In this document: piece by piece, positions 8,392-17,336 of the stretch | Layout of the letters: the number at the start of each line of letters is the position of its first letter | Numbering within the stretch: position 1 is the first letter of the stretch | Source: Bacillota bacterium | Lineage (GTDB): Bacteria > Bacillota > Clostridia > Acetivibrionales > DTU013 | Reading direction: 5' to 3' | NCBI GenBank assembly: GCA_023411575.1 | Contig: JAEYOP010000002.1 | Location: forward strand, 1 to 64,000 | Length of the DNA: 64,000 nt | Made by a program: the position numbers and the translations under genes | Notes under the pieces: generated by a model | Databases searched by the model: none | Seen by the model: only the letters and a program-made list of their open reading frames with translations | What the model was told of the DNA's origin: nothing

Positions 8392-9903
8392 ATGGGACTT
8401 TGGACCGCTTTGGGCCATTTCTGGAGCAGGAACGGCATCCGGAAAAGATTGATCATATACTTTGTTTCCTCCATCGTCATCATGAGTGTGTTCAACATTT
8501 TCCCGTATTACAGCACCAATCTGCTGATGGACAGGATGAGCAACACCTTCGAGATGAACATCAAGCTGAACAGCCTCAATAAAACCCTTGAAAAGCTCAA
8601 CAGCGTTTATGTGAGCTACCTGACCACCAAGCATTCCAAAAGCCTGGACGACTTTTACAAATACTCGGTTGAGCTGTCCAACGAATCCAACGCCATAAAG
8701 GTGGACTATGTCAATGTCGAAAACGCGCTGATCATGATGGATATAAAGAATCTGATCTCCAACTACCTGGACCGGATGAATGCGGCCATCTCGGCGAGAA
8801 GGTCGAGGATGGTGGACGAATACCTGCTGCACGATAAGGAAAGCACTAAAATACTGATGTATATAAACGAATATATCCAAAAGCTCAATAACACCCTGTT
8901 CCTGCAGAACACGGACCGCTACCTCGCCGTAAAGAGCAAGCTGTATGTGGTGCAAATGCTGAATATCGGCGTGATCCTTTCCATAGCCGTTTTGAATATC
9001 GTTCTGATCCTCTGGTTCTCCTACCGGCTCACCCGGCCGATCTTCGAGCTTTCCCGGGCCGCCGACGAGATCACTCACGGTAATTTCGACGTGCCGGATG
9101 TGAAGGTCGATTCCAAGGATGAGATCAGCGTAATGGCGGAGGCGTTCAACCGGATGAAGGGCAGCATCGGCCAGTATATCGCCGAGATCCGGGGGAAGGT
9201 GGAACTGGAGCGGCGGCTCCAGGACAAGGAAATGGAAAACCTGATCATCAAAAGCAACCTGAAGGAAGCCGAGCTGCATGCGCTGCAGTCGCAGATCAAT
9301 CCCCACTTCCTGTTCAACACCCTGAACGCCGGCGCGCAGCTGGCCATGCTGGAAGGCGCCGACCGGGCGTGCCTTTTCATCGAAAACGCGGCGGAGCTGT
9401 TCCGGTACAGCATGCGAAACCTGGACAAAAACGTGACGATCGGGGACGAGCTGCACAACGCGGAAAACTACATGCATGTCCTGAACGAGCGGTTTGCCGA
9501 CAAAATCGAGCTCTCCCTTGTCAAGGAAGAGGGCATAACAGACACCCGCATTCCATGCATGATCCTGCAGCCGATCATCGAGAATGCTTTCATTCACGGG
9601 ATCAGCGATGTGGAATATACCGGCAGAATCGACCTGAAAGCGGAGCGCAGGGACGGTTTTGCGATCATCACCATAAAGGACAACGGGAAGGGCATGTCCG
9701 CGGACAAGGTCCGGGAAATCCTCGGCGGAGCGGGCGTGCGGTCCCGGCCGGACACCGCCCGCGAGGGGCACACCAACGGAATCGGGCTGGACAATATCCT
9801 CAGCAGGCTCAGGCTTTTCTACGGCAGGGACGACGTGCTGGACATCATCAGCGGGCCGGGGCTGGGGACGGAAGTGATCCTGCGCATACCGGACGCACTG
9901 TAA
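8392..9903 (+). CDS. Sensor histidine kinase, YesM/LytS family
   Basis: Membrane kinase of 503 residues. Transmembrane helices lie at about 18-38 and 188-210 and bracket an extracytoplasmic helical sensor region. A HAMP-like segment TRPIFELSRAADEITHGNF follows, then the His_kinase (LytS/YesM) domain with phospho-acceptor His305 in QINPHFLFNTLN. The ATPase domain has the N box ENAFIHG and G boxes DNGKGMS and NGIGLDN. The start codon is one base past the preceding stop, so translation is coupled to the anchored binding protein. The response-regulator gene follows within 14 bp. Input is probably the sugar-loaded binding protein. Confidence 0.92.
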   Translation: MGLWTALGHFWSRNGIRKRLIIYFVSSIVIMSVFNIFPYYSTNLLMDRMSNTFEMNIKLNSLNKTLEKLNSVYVSYLTTKHSKSLDDFYKYSVELSNESNAIKVDYVNVENALIMMDIKNLISNYLDRMNAAISARRSRMVDEYLLHDKESTKILMYINEYIQKLNNTLFLQNTDRYLAVKSKLYVVQMLNIGVILSIAVLNIVLILWFSYRLTRPIFELSRAADEITHGNFDVPDVKVDSKDEISVMAEAFNRMKGSIGQYIAEIRGKVELERRLQDKEMENLIIKSNLKEAELHALQSQINPHFLFNTLNAGAQLAMLEGADRACLFIENAAELFRYSMRNLDKNVTIGDELHNAENYMHVLNERFADKIELSLVKEEGITDTRIPCMILQPIIENAFIHGISDVEYTGRIDLKAERRDGFAIITIKDNGKGMSADKVREILGGAGVRSRPDTAREGHTNGIGLDNILSRLRLFYGRDDVLDIISGPGLGTEVILRIPDAL

Positions 9904-9916
9904 GGGAGGGGTAGGC

Positions 9917-11509
9917 ATGTACAAAATACTGATTGCCGATGATGAGAAGATTACGATCGAATCGTTGAAGTTCATTATTGAAAAAAACTTCAGCGAAATC
10001 GACGTCATTTCCACAGCCCGGTCCGGCCGGGAAGCCATCGAAAAGGTAGAGGAAGCCGTCCCGGACATCATTTTCATGGATATCCGGATGCCCGGCATCA
10101 ACGGGCTCGAGGCCATCCGGGAGATCCGGAAAAAGCACGGGCGGATCGTCATCATCGTATTGACCGCTTTCGACCAGTTCGATTTCGCCAAGGAGGCGGT
10201 CAATCTGGGCGTAATGGAGTATCTGCTGAAGCCGGTCAACCGGATGAAGGTGATCGAGGTGATCAACAAGGCGATGAGCGTCATCCGGGAGGAGAAGGAG
10301 AAAAGAAAGGCGGAGCTGGAGCTGAAGGAAAAGCTGGAGTATGTGGTGCCCATCCTGGAGAACGGTCTTATTTACGCCATCATCCTGTTTGACAACAACA
10401 GCAGGGAGCTGCTGAACTACCGGAACATTTTCGAGATCCGCGAAAACGGCGGCTTCCTCATGACGGTGGAATTCGGGGACGAGGAAAACGGGGGCGGGCT
10501 CGAAAACAAGATCGGCTACAGCGTCCGCAGCCAGAACTTCTATCCTTATTTCAAGGATACCGTCACCTCTCTTTGCAAATGCTTTGTCGGACCGGTCATG
10601 CTGAACCGCATCGTCGTATTTGTGCCGGACGGAGGGGAAAAGGACGAGTTCTCGAGCCGGCAGGCCGCGGTGGACAATGCGCAGCGCCTGTTGGACCGGC
10701 TTTCGGACAGGCTCAAGTGCAGCTTCAAGATCGGGATCGGCCGGTCCTACAACTGCTTTGACCTGCTGCCCGCCTCCTATGAGGAATCGCTGCGGGCGCT
10801 GCGGTTTTTGAAAACCGGCGGCGTGATGCATTTTATGGATATCCTCTCGGGCAATTCCGCCGTTCCCGCCGGCCTGCAGCAAAGGGAAAAGCTCCTGCTG
10901 CAGAAGGTATCGGCAGGGGATGCGGCGGAGAGCGTAAACTCCTACAACCTTCTTTTCGACCAACTGGCCGGGGAGTATGGCCTTCAGCCGATGAAGCTTA
11001 AAAGCAAGCTGCTGGAAGTCCTTTTCCTGATAAACCGCATGTCCTGGGAGTATATGGGCGAGTCGTACGGCAACGACCTGCTGGAGGAGCTCCTTCCCAT
11101 GGAAGACCCGGATGAAATCCGGCGCTGGGGCAGGAGCATCGTCGAAAAGGCGGCGATGAGCATGAGCTCCGGCCGGGAGCTGAAAACCGGCGGAATGGCG
11201 GGGCAGGCGAAGGAATATATCCGGGCCAACTATTCAAAACAGATCACGCTGGAGGATGTGGCGCGGGACATTAATATCAGCCCCCAGTATCTGAGCAAAC
11301 TGTTCAAGGAGGAAACCGGGGAGAATTTTATCGATTACCTGACGGGGATCCGGATCAAAATCGCGAAGAGCCTGCTGGAGGAGGATAAGCTGAGCATCAA
11401 GGAAATAGCCCACCATGTGGGGTACGGGGATCCCAACTACTTCAGCAGGATATTCCGGAAAGTTGTCGGCGTAACGCCGACGGAATACAGGGAAGAGGTG
11501 CCGAAATGA
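9917..11509 (+). CDS. Response regulator, YesN/AraC type
   Basis: Transcription factor of 530 residues. The receiver domain at 1-120 has the acidic pair DDE at 8-10, the phosphorylation site Asp55 in IIFMDIRMPG and a late Lys in LLKPVNR. A long middle region resembles a degenerate GGDEF-like/linker domain (about 170-310). A C-terminal AraC-type double helix-turn-helix (about 430-525) contains ISPQYLSKLFKEETGENF and GYGDPNYFSRIFRKVVGVTPTEYR. It overlaps the following lipoprotein gene by four bases (ATGA). The most likely targets are the sugar-binding protein and transporter genes downstream, including the weak -35 promoter before 14568. Confidence 0.92.
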   Translation: MYKILIADDEKITIESLKFIIEKNFSEIDVISTARSGREAIEKVEEAVPDIIFMDIRMPGINGLEAIREIRKKHGRIVIIVLTAFDQFDFAKEAVNLGVMEYLLKPVNRMKVIEVINKAMSVIREEKEKRKAELELKEKLEYVVPILENGLIYAIILFDNNSRELLNYRNIFEIRENGGFLMTVEFGDEENGGGLENKIGYSVRSQNFYPYFKDTVTSLCKCFVGPVMLNRIVVFVPDGGEKDEFSSRQAAVDNAQRLLDRLSDRLKCSFKIGIGRSYNCFDLLPASYEESLRALRFLKTGGVMHFMDILSGNSAVPAGLQQREKLLLQKVSAGDAAESVNSYNLLFDQLAGEYGLQPMKLKSKLLEVLFLINRMSWEYMGESYGNDLLEELLPMEDPDEIRRWGRSIVEKAAMSMSSGRELKTGGMAGQAKEYIRANYSKQITLEDVARDINISPQYLSKLFKEETGENFIDYLTGIRIKIAKSLLEEDKLSIKEIAHHVGYGDPNYFSRIFRKVVGVTPTEYREEVPK

Positions 11510-12579
11510 GGGATTGGAAAAGGCTGCTTTTATTCGTGCCGGTTTTTTTGCTGCTGGCGGGGATAGCGGGCTGCGGACGGGAGGAAACGGACAAGCCCGG
11601 CGGGGACTCCTCCGGGAAGGACGGGATCCTCATCGGCTTCGCCATGGACACCCTTGTGCATGAAAGATGGCTCCGGGACAGGGATATTTTCATTTCCAAG
11701 GCCAATGAGCTGGGGGCGGAGGTCATTCTCCAGATGGCCAACAGCGACAGCGCCGAGCAGGAGCGCCAGGTGCAGTACCTGCTGAACCAGAACATCGACG
11801 TCCTGGTGATCGTGCCCCACGACGCCGATGCCGCCGCGTCGTCCGTCCGCGCCGCAAAAAGCAGGGGCGTGAAGGTGATCTCCTATGACCGGCTGGTGAA
11901 AAATGCGAACGCGGACCTGTACATCTCCTTCGACAATATCCTGGTGGGCGAGATGATGGGAAATGCGGCCCTGGAAAGCGCCCCCTCCGGCAATTACATC
12001 ATCATGAACGGCTCCGAGTCCGACAACAATTCCTTCATGTTCAACCAGGGCTTCAAGAATGCGCTGGAGGCTTCCATCGACGACGGCCGGGTAAAGATCC
12101 TCGGAGAGACCTGGATCAAGGACTGGCTTTATGAAAATGCCCTCTCCTATTTTGAGGAGGCGGTCCGGGAAAACGACAAAATCGACGCGGTGATAGCGGG
12201 CAATGATACGCTGGCCAGCGCGGCGATCCATGTGCTTGCCGAGAAGCGGCTGGCGGGAAAGGTGACCGTGGTCGGACACGATGCGGACCTGGACGGGTGC
12301 CAGAGGGTGGTGGAGGGCACGCAGTACGCGACGGTTTACAAGCCCATTTACAAGATCGCGGCAAAGGCGGCCGAATATGCCGTTATGATGGCCCAGGGCA
12401 CTCCGCTGGACATCGCCGATACCATAGACGACGGGAAATATAAAATCCCCTATTACAAGGTGGCCCCGATCCTGGTCACAAAGGAAAACATGGTGGACAC
12501 GGTCATAAAGGATCAGTTCCACAGGCTTGAGGACGTCTACATGAACGTGCCCAGGGAGCAATGGCCGGAAGAGGAATAG
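11506..12579 (+). CDS. Sugar-binding lipoprotein (XylF/ChvE-like), second binding protein
   Basis: Extracytoplasmic solute-binding lipoprotein of 357 residues. The signal peptide ends in the lipobox LAGIAGC, with Cys at about residue 23, followed by a Gly/Ser/Asp-rich tether. The mature domain resembles xylose and multiple-monosaccharide receptors: DVLVIVPHDADAAASSVRAAKSRGVKVISYDRLV, then the NGSESDNNSFMFNQGF loop and IDAVIAGNDTLASAAI. It overlaps the YesN gene by four bases, so it belongs to the sensor operon and not to the transporter operon 2 kb downstream. It may supply the same permease or act as a second sugar reporter. The neighbour on its 3' side is convergent. Confidence 0.85.
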   Translation: MRDWKRLLLFVPVFLLLAGIAGCGREETDKPGGDSSGKDGILIGFAMDTLVHERWLRDRDIFISKANELGAEVILQMANSDSAEQERQVQYLLNQNIDVLVIVPHDADAAASSVRAAKSRGVKVISYDRLVKNANADLYISFDNILVGEMMGNAALESAPSGNYIIMNGSESDNNSFMFNQGFKNALEASIDDGRVKILGETWIKDWLYENALSYFEEAVRENDKIDAVIAGNDTLASAAIHVLAEKRLAGKVTVVGHDADLDGCQRVVEGTQYATVYKPIYKIAAKAAEYAVMMAQGTPLDIADTIDDGKYKIPYYKVAPILVTKENMVDTVIKDQFHRLEDVYMNVPREQWPEEE

Positions 12580-12628
12580 GACCGGCCTCATACGGCGCGC
12601 CGCACGCATCCGGCGGCCGGGGCGCGGT

Positions 12629-13630
12629 TCAGATCCGGCCTTCGGCTTTCAGCCACCGTACCGTATCCCGGATGGTTTCGGAAAAGGGACGGGTGGTATA
12701 CCCCAGTCCGGCCTCCGCTTTTTTGTGGGAGTATTTGGAGTTGACGGTCAGGGTATGGATGGAGTAGGTGTTGTAAAGGGGCGGCTGTTTTCTCAGCTTG
12801 TAGTAGACATGGCAGAACGGGATGCTTGCCTTGACCAGCCACCGGGGCGCGTAAATCCCGGTTTTTCTTTTTCCCGTGGTTTCGTGGAGCAGATCCAGCA
12901 ATTCGGCTACAGTCACATACCGGTTCGCCAGGATGTAGCATTCCCCCCTGCCCCCCTTCCTGCAGCAGGACAGGATCCCCGCCGCCACGTCCCGCACATC
13001 CACAAAGTCGAAGCCGCCGCGGATGCCCACCGGCATCCGGCCCTGGTAAAAATCGATGATCAGCTGGGTCACATGCCCCTTTCCGCAGTCAAAAGGACCG
13101 CAGATGCCGGCGGGGAAGACAATGGAGGCATCCAGCCCCGCTTTCACGGCATCCAGCACATACCGGGTGGCTTCCGCCTTTGTTTTGGCGTAGGGGCCCA
13201 CGACTTTCTCCGGGTCGAAGCTTTCGACCTCCTTCATGGTGTGACCGTGAGGCAATACGGGAATGGCGTGCACGGAACTGACATGCACCAGCTTTTTCAC
13301 CTTTGCGGCAAGACAAAGGTCCACAATGTTTTTCGTTCCGGTGACGTTGACGTCGTGCAGCAATTGAAAGAATTTGGACGTGGTGGAGACAATGCCGGCA
13401 CAGTGTATGACGGTGACCTCCCTGTCTTTTCCCACATCAAAAAACCGCTTCAGCGATTCTTTATCCAACAGGTCTCCCTGGAACCGCTCCACTTCCTTTG
13501 GAAGCCTGTCGGCGGCTTTATCGCCGCGCAGCACCAGCGCCCGGACTGGGCACCCCTTTTCGACGAGCTGCCTTACGACCGCGCTTCCCAGATGACCGGC
13601 CGCGCCGGTGACAAGATACAGTTCACTCAT
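12629..13630 (-). CDS. NAD(P)-dependent epimerase/dehydratase-family protein (extended SDR)
   Basis: Extended SDR of 333 residues with the NAD(P)-binding motif VTGAAGHLGSAVV at the N-terminus, HCAGIVSTT, VHVSSVHAIP and the catalytic Tyr-Lys in VGPYAKTKAEA. It resembles dihydroflavonol-reductase-like and 3-beta-HSD-like SDRs; the substrate is unknown. The frame stays open far upstream, but the start at 13630 follows GGAAGGTGGAAGAA and gives the proper SDR N-terminus. It is divergent from a TetR regulator, and repeat motifs in the shared intergenic region suggest that regulator controls it. Confidence 0.82.
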   Translation of the reverse strand: MSELYLVTGAAGHLGSAVVRQLVEKGCPVRALVLRGDKAADRLPKEVERFQGDLLDKESLKRFFDVGKDREVTVIHCAGIVSTTSKFFQLLHDVNVTGTKNIVDLCLAAKVKKLVHVSSVHAIPVLPHGHTMKEVESFDPEKVVGPYAKTKAEATRYVLDAVKAGLDASIVFPAGICGPFDCGKGHVTQLIIDFYQGRMPVGIRGGFDFVDVRDVAAGILSCCRKGGRGECYILANRYVTVAELLDLLHETTGKRKTGIYAPRWLVKASIPFCHVYYKLRKQPPLYNTYSIHTLTVNSKYSHKKAEAGLGYTTRPFSETIRDTVRWLKAEGRI

Positions 13631-13675
13631 TTCTTCCACCTTCCTGAAAAAGGGACTAAAAATATAACAGACAAT

Positions 13676-13733
13676 GTGTTGATTTACTTTCATACTTATA
13701 GCATAATAACAGTGTGTTGTTTTTTCAATCATC
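13676..13733 (-). promoter_or_regulatory. Promoter and repeat-type operator of the SDR gene
   Basis: On the minus strand TTGAAA, a 17-bp spacer and TATGCT (or the overlapping TATAAG) form a promoter. Two similar sequences with an AACA...TGTT symmetry, AACAGACAATGTGTT and AACAGTGTGTT on the plus strand, overlap it and the transcript start. They are good candidates for TetR-family operator half-sites. Confidence 0.45.
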
Positions 13734-13753
13734 AGAGCCTTTGGGAGTGTCGG

Positions 13754-13786
13754 ATAACGGACATTTTCCCCCATTCTGTCCGTTAT
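13754..13786. promoter_or_regulatory. Perfect 10-bp inverted repeat upstream of tetR
   Basis: ATAACGGACA (13754-13763) and TGTCCGTTAT (13777-13786) form a perfect inverted repeat with a 13-bp spacer, 45 bp before the TetR-family start codon. There is no T run, so it is more likely an operator or a leader hairpin than a terminator. Confidence 0.45.
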
Positions 13787-13831
13787 TGAAATAATTGCCG
13801 CAGGGCCGCCGGAAAGCAGGAGGATGGACGC

Positions 13832-14407
13832 ATGGAAGGGAAAAAAACGGACCGCCGGATACGGTATACCCAAATGGTCATCAAACAGAGCCTGATTGAG
13901 CTGATGAAAAGCCGCCCGATCAACAAGATCACCGTGACGGACATCTGCGAGCTGGCCGATATCAACCGGGGTACGTTTTACACGCACTTTTCCGATCCTT
14001 ACGCCCTGCTTTCGCAGATCGAAAACGAGCTGTTCGGGGAAATCAACCGGACCATTGAGAAATCCCTGGACAGCGGGAAAGTCTATGAGCTCCTGCTTGA
14101 AATTTTCAAATCCATCGCGGCAAAGGCTGACCTGTGCAAGGTCCTGTTCAGTGAATTCGGAGACAAGGATTTTCTGAAGCGGATCCTTTATATCGCTCAC
14201 GACAGGAGCATCGCGGAATGGAAAACGGTCCGGAAGGACCTGGACGACGACACCGTGGAACTCCTGTACAGCTTTGTGGCCAACGGCAGCGTCGGCATCA
14301 TCCACGACTGGATACAGGGCGGGATGAAGCAAAGCATGCGGGAGATCGCCGACTTCATCAACCGGATCAGCTACAGCGGCCTCCAGCATTTTCTCGGCCG
14401 GCCCTGA
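13832..14407 (+). CDS. TetR/AcrR-family transcriptional regulator
   Basis: DNA-binding repressor of 191 residues. The N-terminal helix-turn-helix is at about residues 12-55, with the recognition region ITVTDICELADINRGTFYTHFSD. The C-terminal ligand domain contains YSFVANGSVGIIHDWIQGGMK, a pattern typical of the TetR_C_33/C_8-like subgroup in Firmicutes. It is divergent from the epimerase-like SDR, with inverted repeats between them, so it probably represses that gene and itself. It lies between the sugar sensor and transporter genes but has no obvious link with them. Confidence 0.88.
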   Translation: MEGKKTDRRIRYTQMVIKQSLIELMKSRPINKITVTDICELADINRGTFYTHFSDPYALLSQIENELFGEINRTIEKSLDSGKVYELLLEIFKSIAAKADLCKVLFSEFGDKDFLKRILYIAHDRSIAEWKTVRKDLDDDTVELLYSFVANGSVGIIHDWIQGGMKQSMREIADFINRISYSGLQHFLGRP

Positions 14408-14515
14408 CCCTTCTTCACTTTCTTAATCTTAAAAATGTCCTCCTCCTCCGCAGCCGGAAGCAAACTGGCGAAATATTTGCAGAGGCCTGTTAATAGTGTC
14501 CAGTACCTCCCGTGA

Positions 14516-14521
14516 TATAAT
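14516..14521 (+). promoter_or_regulatory. -10 box of the sugar transporter operon
   Basis: TATAAT at 14516-14521 is a perfect -10 box, but the expected -35 position (14493-14498, ATAGTG) is poor. That pattern fits an activator-dependent promoter, and the YesN-type regulator upstream is the natural candidate. Confidence 0.5.
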
Positions 14522-14567
14522 CGGCTCAGTAAAGGGCGAGAAATGCCCTAATATGAGGAGGTACAGT

Positions 14568-15671
14568 ATGAAGAAGTTTGCCAGGTTTATCGTGCTTGCA
14601 GTGGTATTGTCCGTGGCGGCGACCATGTTTGCCGGATGTACGCTCGGCGGCAGCAAGGTGGATGTAGGGATCGTTCTTCCGACAAAGGACGAGCCCAGAT
14701 GGATCCAGGACGAGACAAGGTTCAAGGATGCTCTGAAGAGCACCAATTATTCGGTTGAGGTTCTGTTCAGCCAGGGTACTTCCGCAAAGGAAAAGGAAAA
14801 TGTGGACGCCTTGATCGCCAAGGGCATCAAGGTGCTGATCATCTGCCCGCAGGACGCGGCGGCGGCAGCGGCGGCAGCGGAAGCGGCGAGGAAGGACGGC
14901 GTCAAGGTCATTTCCTACGACAGGCTGATCACCAATACGGATGCGGTCGATTACTATGTCACCTTCGACAGTGTTTCCGTCGGCAAAGCACAGGCGCAGT
15001 ATCTTGTTGACAACGCAAAGGCCAAAGGAACCCCTCTTTATCTGTATGCGGGCGCCGCATCGGACAACAATGCGTTCCTGTTCTTCCAGGGCGCGTGGGA
15101 AGTACTCCAGCCCAAGATCGCCGACGGTTCGTTTGTGATTGCCAACTCCAGCGAAGCGGAAGCCCTGAAGGGCAAGGCGGAGCTTACCCGTGATGAGATG
15201 GGCAAGATCATCGGCCAGGTCACGACGAACTGGGATTTCAACGAAGCGAAAAATAAGGCGGAAGCGCACCTGACGGCAGCCCAGGCCAACATGAAGGGCG
15301 ATGTCTGCATCCTGGCTCCCAACGACGGTACGGCCCGTTCCATAGCCGACACCTTCAAAGCGGATTCCGCCATCAAGAGCTATGTCATCTCCGGACAGGA
15401 CGCTGAAAAGGCCTCCGTTCAGTATATCATCGACGGCAAGCAGTCCATGACGGTCTTCAAGGACGTTCGTACCCTTGTCAAGGATTCCATCGATATGGCG
15501 GTCTCTCTGCTGAAGGGTTCGGCCCCTGCGACGACCGGCGCTTACGACAACGGCAAGATCCAGGTTCCTGCGAAGCAGACCGAGGTCATCGTTGTAGATC
15601 AGAAGAATGTGAAGTCGGCATTGATCGATTCCGGCTACTATGCGGCCACCGACTTTACGGGACTCAAATAA
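14568..15671 (+). CDS. chvE: Multiple-monosaccharide ABC transporter, substrate-binding lipoprotein
   Basis: Solute-binding lipoprotein of 367 residues for a CUT2-type importer. The signal peptide ends in the lipobox MFAGC. The mature protein begins KVDVGIVLPTKDEPRW and includes VLIICPQDAAAAAAAAEAARKDGVKVISYDRLI, YAGAASDNNAFLFFQGAW and an Asn/Asp-rich hinge (ILAPNDGTARSI), as in ChvE-type receptors. The start at 14568 follows GAGGAGGTACAGT; an in-frame upstream ATG would spoil the signal peptide. The ATPase and permease genes follow. A strong hairpin directly after its stop suggests the mRNA is processed so that this subunit is made in excess. The sugar specificity (xylose, glucose, galactose, arabinose) is open. 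Confidence 0.9.
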   Translation: MKKFARFIVLAVVLSVAATMFAGCTLGGSKVDVGIVLPTKDEPRWIQDETRFKDALKSTNYSVEVLFSQGTSAKEKENVDALIAKGIKVLIICPQDAAAAAAAAEAARKDGVKVISYDRLITNTDAVDYYVTFDSVSVGKAQAQYLVDNAKAKGTPLYLYAGAASDNNAFLFFQGAWEVLQPKIADGSFVIANSSEAEALKGKAELTRDEMGKIIGQVTTNWDFNEAKNKAEAHLTAAQANMKGDVCILAPNDGTARSIADTFKADSAIKSYVISGQDAEKASVQYIIDGKQSMTVFKDVRTLVKDSIDMAVSLLKGSAPATTGAYDNGKIQVPAKQTEVIVVDQKNVKSALIDSGYYAATDFTGLK

Positions 15672-15709
15672 TCCGGAACAACGGAAGATTCTCCGGAAGA
15701 ATAGGCTGT

Positions 15710-15744
15710 GCGGAATAGTGACGGTTACCCTGTCACTATTCCGC
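15710..15744 (+). other. Intercistronic hairpin after the binding-protein gene
   Basis: A perfect 13-bp inverted repeat, 15710-15722 with 15732-15744, encloses a 9-nt loop. It sits 38 bp after the binding-protein stop and has no T run. This is typical of an mRNA-stabilising or partial-attenuation element that raises expression of the first gene over the ATPase and permease genes. Confidence 0.65.
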
Positions 15745-15804
15745 CATTCCCGGGAAATTTACAGATAGTGGTTGATTATCCTTTTAGAAGGGACGTTTCG
15801 TACC

Positions 15805-17325
15805 ATGGACGATTTTATACTTGAAATGAGGAGCATCACAAAGGAGTTCCCCGGGGTAAAGGCATTGAACGATGTCAATTTCAGGGTCCGAAGAGGGGAA
15901 ATCCACTGCCTCGTGGGGGAGAACGGAGCGGGAAAGTCCACGCTGATGAAGGTTTTGAGCGGCGTCTATCCCTACGGGACCTACGACGGCGACATTGTCT
16001 ACAATGGGGAAATACAAAGGTATTCCAACGTCAGAGAGAGCGAGAAGGCGGGGTTGGCCATTATCTACCAGGAATTGGCCCTGATCCCCGACCTTTCGGT
16101 TTACGAGAATATTTTTCTGGGACATGAAATCAAGAGGGGCCATGTCATCGACTGGAACGAGACCATCTCCAGGGCGGAGGAAATGCTTAAAAGGGTCGGC
16201 CTGGAGGTCAACTCCACCATCAAGGTAAAAGACCTGGGCGTGGGCAAAAAGCAATTGATCGAGATTGCCAAGGCCCTCAGCAAAAATGTAAAGCTGCTGA
16301 TTCTGGACGAACCGACTTCCTCCCTGAACGAATCGGACAGCGAAAATCTGCTCCACCTTCTGAAAGAGCTGAAAAAGCAGGGGATCACCTCCATCATGAT
16401 CTCCCACAAGCTGAAGGAAGTCATTTCCATTGCGGATACGGTTACCGTCCTGCGGGACGGGAAGACCATCTGCTCCCTGGAACGTGAGAACGGCGAAATC
16501 AAGGAAAATGTGATTATAAAGAACATGGTCGGGCGGGAGATCAACAACATTTACCCCAAAAGGACCCCCCTGCCCGCACGGGAGACGGTGCTGGAGCTGA
16601 AGAACTGGAACGGCTACGACCCCAAGCTGGGGCGGGAAATTCTCAAGGATATCAATATCAGCCTGAAAAAGGGAGAGATCGTAGGCGTGGCGGGCATCAT
16701 CGGGGCGGGGCGCACGGAGCTTGCCCTGAGCATTTTCGGCAATCCGGCGGCCTACGACCTGAAGGGCGAGCTGATTGTGAAGGGCCGGAGGGTGAGCTTC
16801 CGGGAACCCCGGGACGCCATACGCGAAGGCATTGCCTATGTGACGGAGGATCGGAAGGGAAACGGTCTGGTGCTGATCCAGAATATCAAATGGAACACCA
16901 CCCTGGCAAACTTGCGGAGTCTTCTGAAAAACGGGGTCATCAATGAAAATGAAGAAATCAAAATAGCCAACGAATACAAGGAGTCCCTGAATATCAAAGC
17001 GCCGGACATCGGACAGCTGGCCGGAAACCTGAGCGGCGGAAACCAGCAGAAGGTATCTGTTGCGAAATGGCTTTTTGCCAGGCCCGACATCCTGATTCTC
17101 GACGAACCGACCCGCGGCATCGACGTTGGCGCCAAATACGAGATCTATACCATAATGAACAGGCTGGTGGAGGAAGGCATGAGCATCATCATGATCTCCT
17201 CGGAGCTGCCTGAAATTCTTGGGATGAGCGACAGGGTGTACGTGGTGGCTACCGGAAGGATCGCCGGCGAGCTGCCGGTCGAAGAGGCCACCCAGGAAAA
17301 AATTATGAGTATGGCGACGAATTAG
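15805..17325 (+). CDS. gguA: Multiple-monosaccharide ABC transporter, ATP-binding protein
   Basis: Double-cassette ATPase of 506 residues for a CUT2 importer. The first cassette has Walker A GENGAGKST at about 38-46, the family-typical YPYGTYDGDI insertion, YQELALIPDLSVYENIFLG and Walker B LLILDEPTSSLN. The second has the degenerate Walker A region GIIGAGRTEL, signature LSGGNQQKVSVAKWL and Walker B ILILDEPTRGIDVG. The start at 15805 follows AGAAGGGA and gives the normal N-terminus. The permease begins 11 bp after the stop. Also called MmsA in some annotation schemes; XylG is the nearest E. coli relative. Confidence 0.93.
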   Translation: MDDFILEMRSITKEFPGVKALNDVNFRVRRGEIHCLVGENGAGKSTLMKVLSGVYPYGTYDGDIVYNGEIQRYSNVRESEKAGLAIIYQELALIPDLSVYENIFLGHEIKRGHVIDWNETISRAEEMLKRVGLEVNSTIKVKDLGVGKKQLIEIAKALSKNVKLLILDEPTSSLNESDSENLLHLLKELKKQGITSIMISHKLKEVISIADTVTVLRDGKTICSLERENGEIKENVIIKNMVGREINNIYPKRTPLPARETVLELKNWNGYDPKLGREILKDINISLKKGEIVGVAGIIGAGRTELALSIFGNPAAYDLKGELIVKGRRVSFREPRDAIREGIAYVTEDRKGNGLVLIQNIKWNTTLANLRSLLKNGVINENEEIKIANEYKESLNIKAPDIGQLAGNLSGGNQQKVSVAKWLFARPDILILDEPTRGIDVGAKYEIYTIMNRLVEEGMSIIMISSELPEILGMSDRVYVVATGRIAGELPVEEATQEKIMSMATN

Positions 17326-17336
17326 GAGGAACGGAT

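Noticed and set aside
12629..14389. 586-codon minus-strand frame that would extend the epimerase-like SDR into the TetR gene
   Set aside because: The upstream half is antisense to the TetR gene. A good ribosome site and a proper SDR N-terminus begin at 13630, with promoter-like sequence just upstream.
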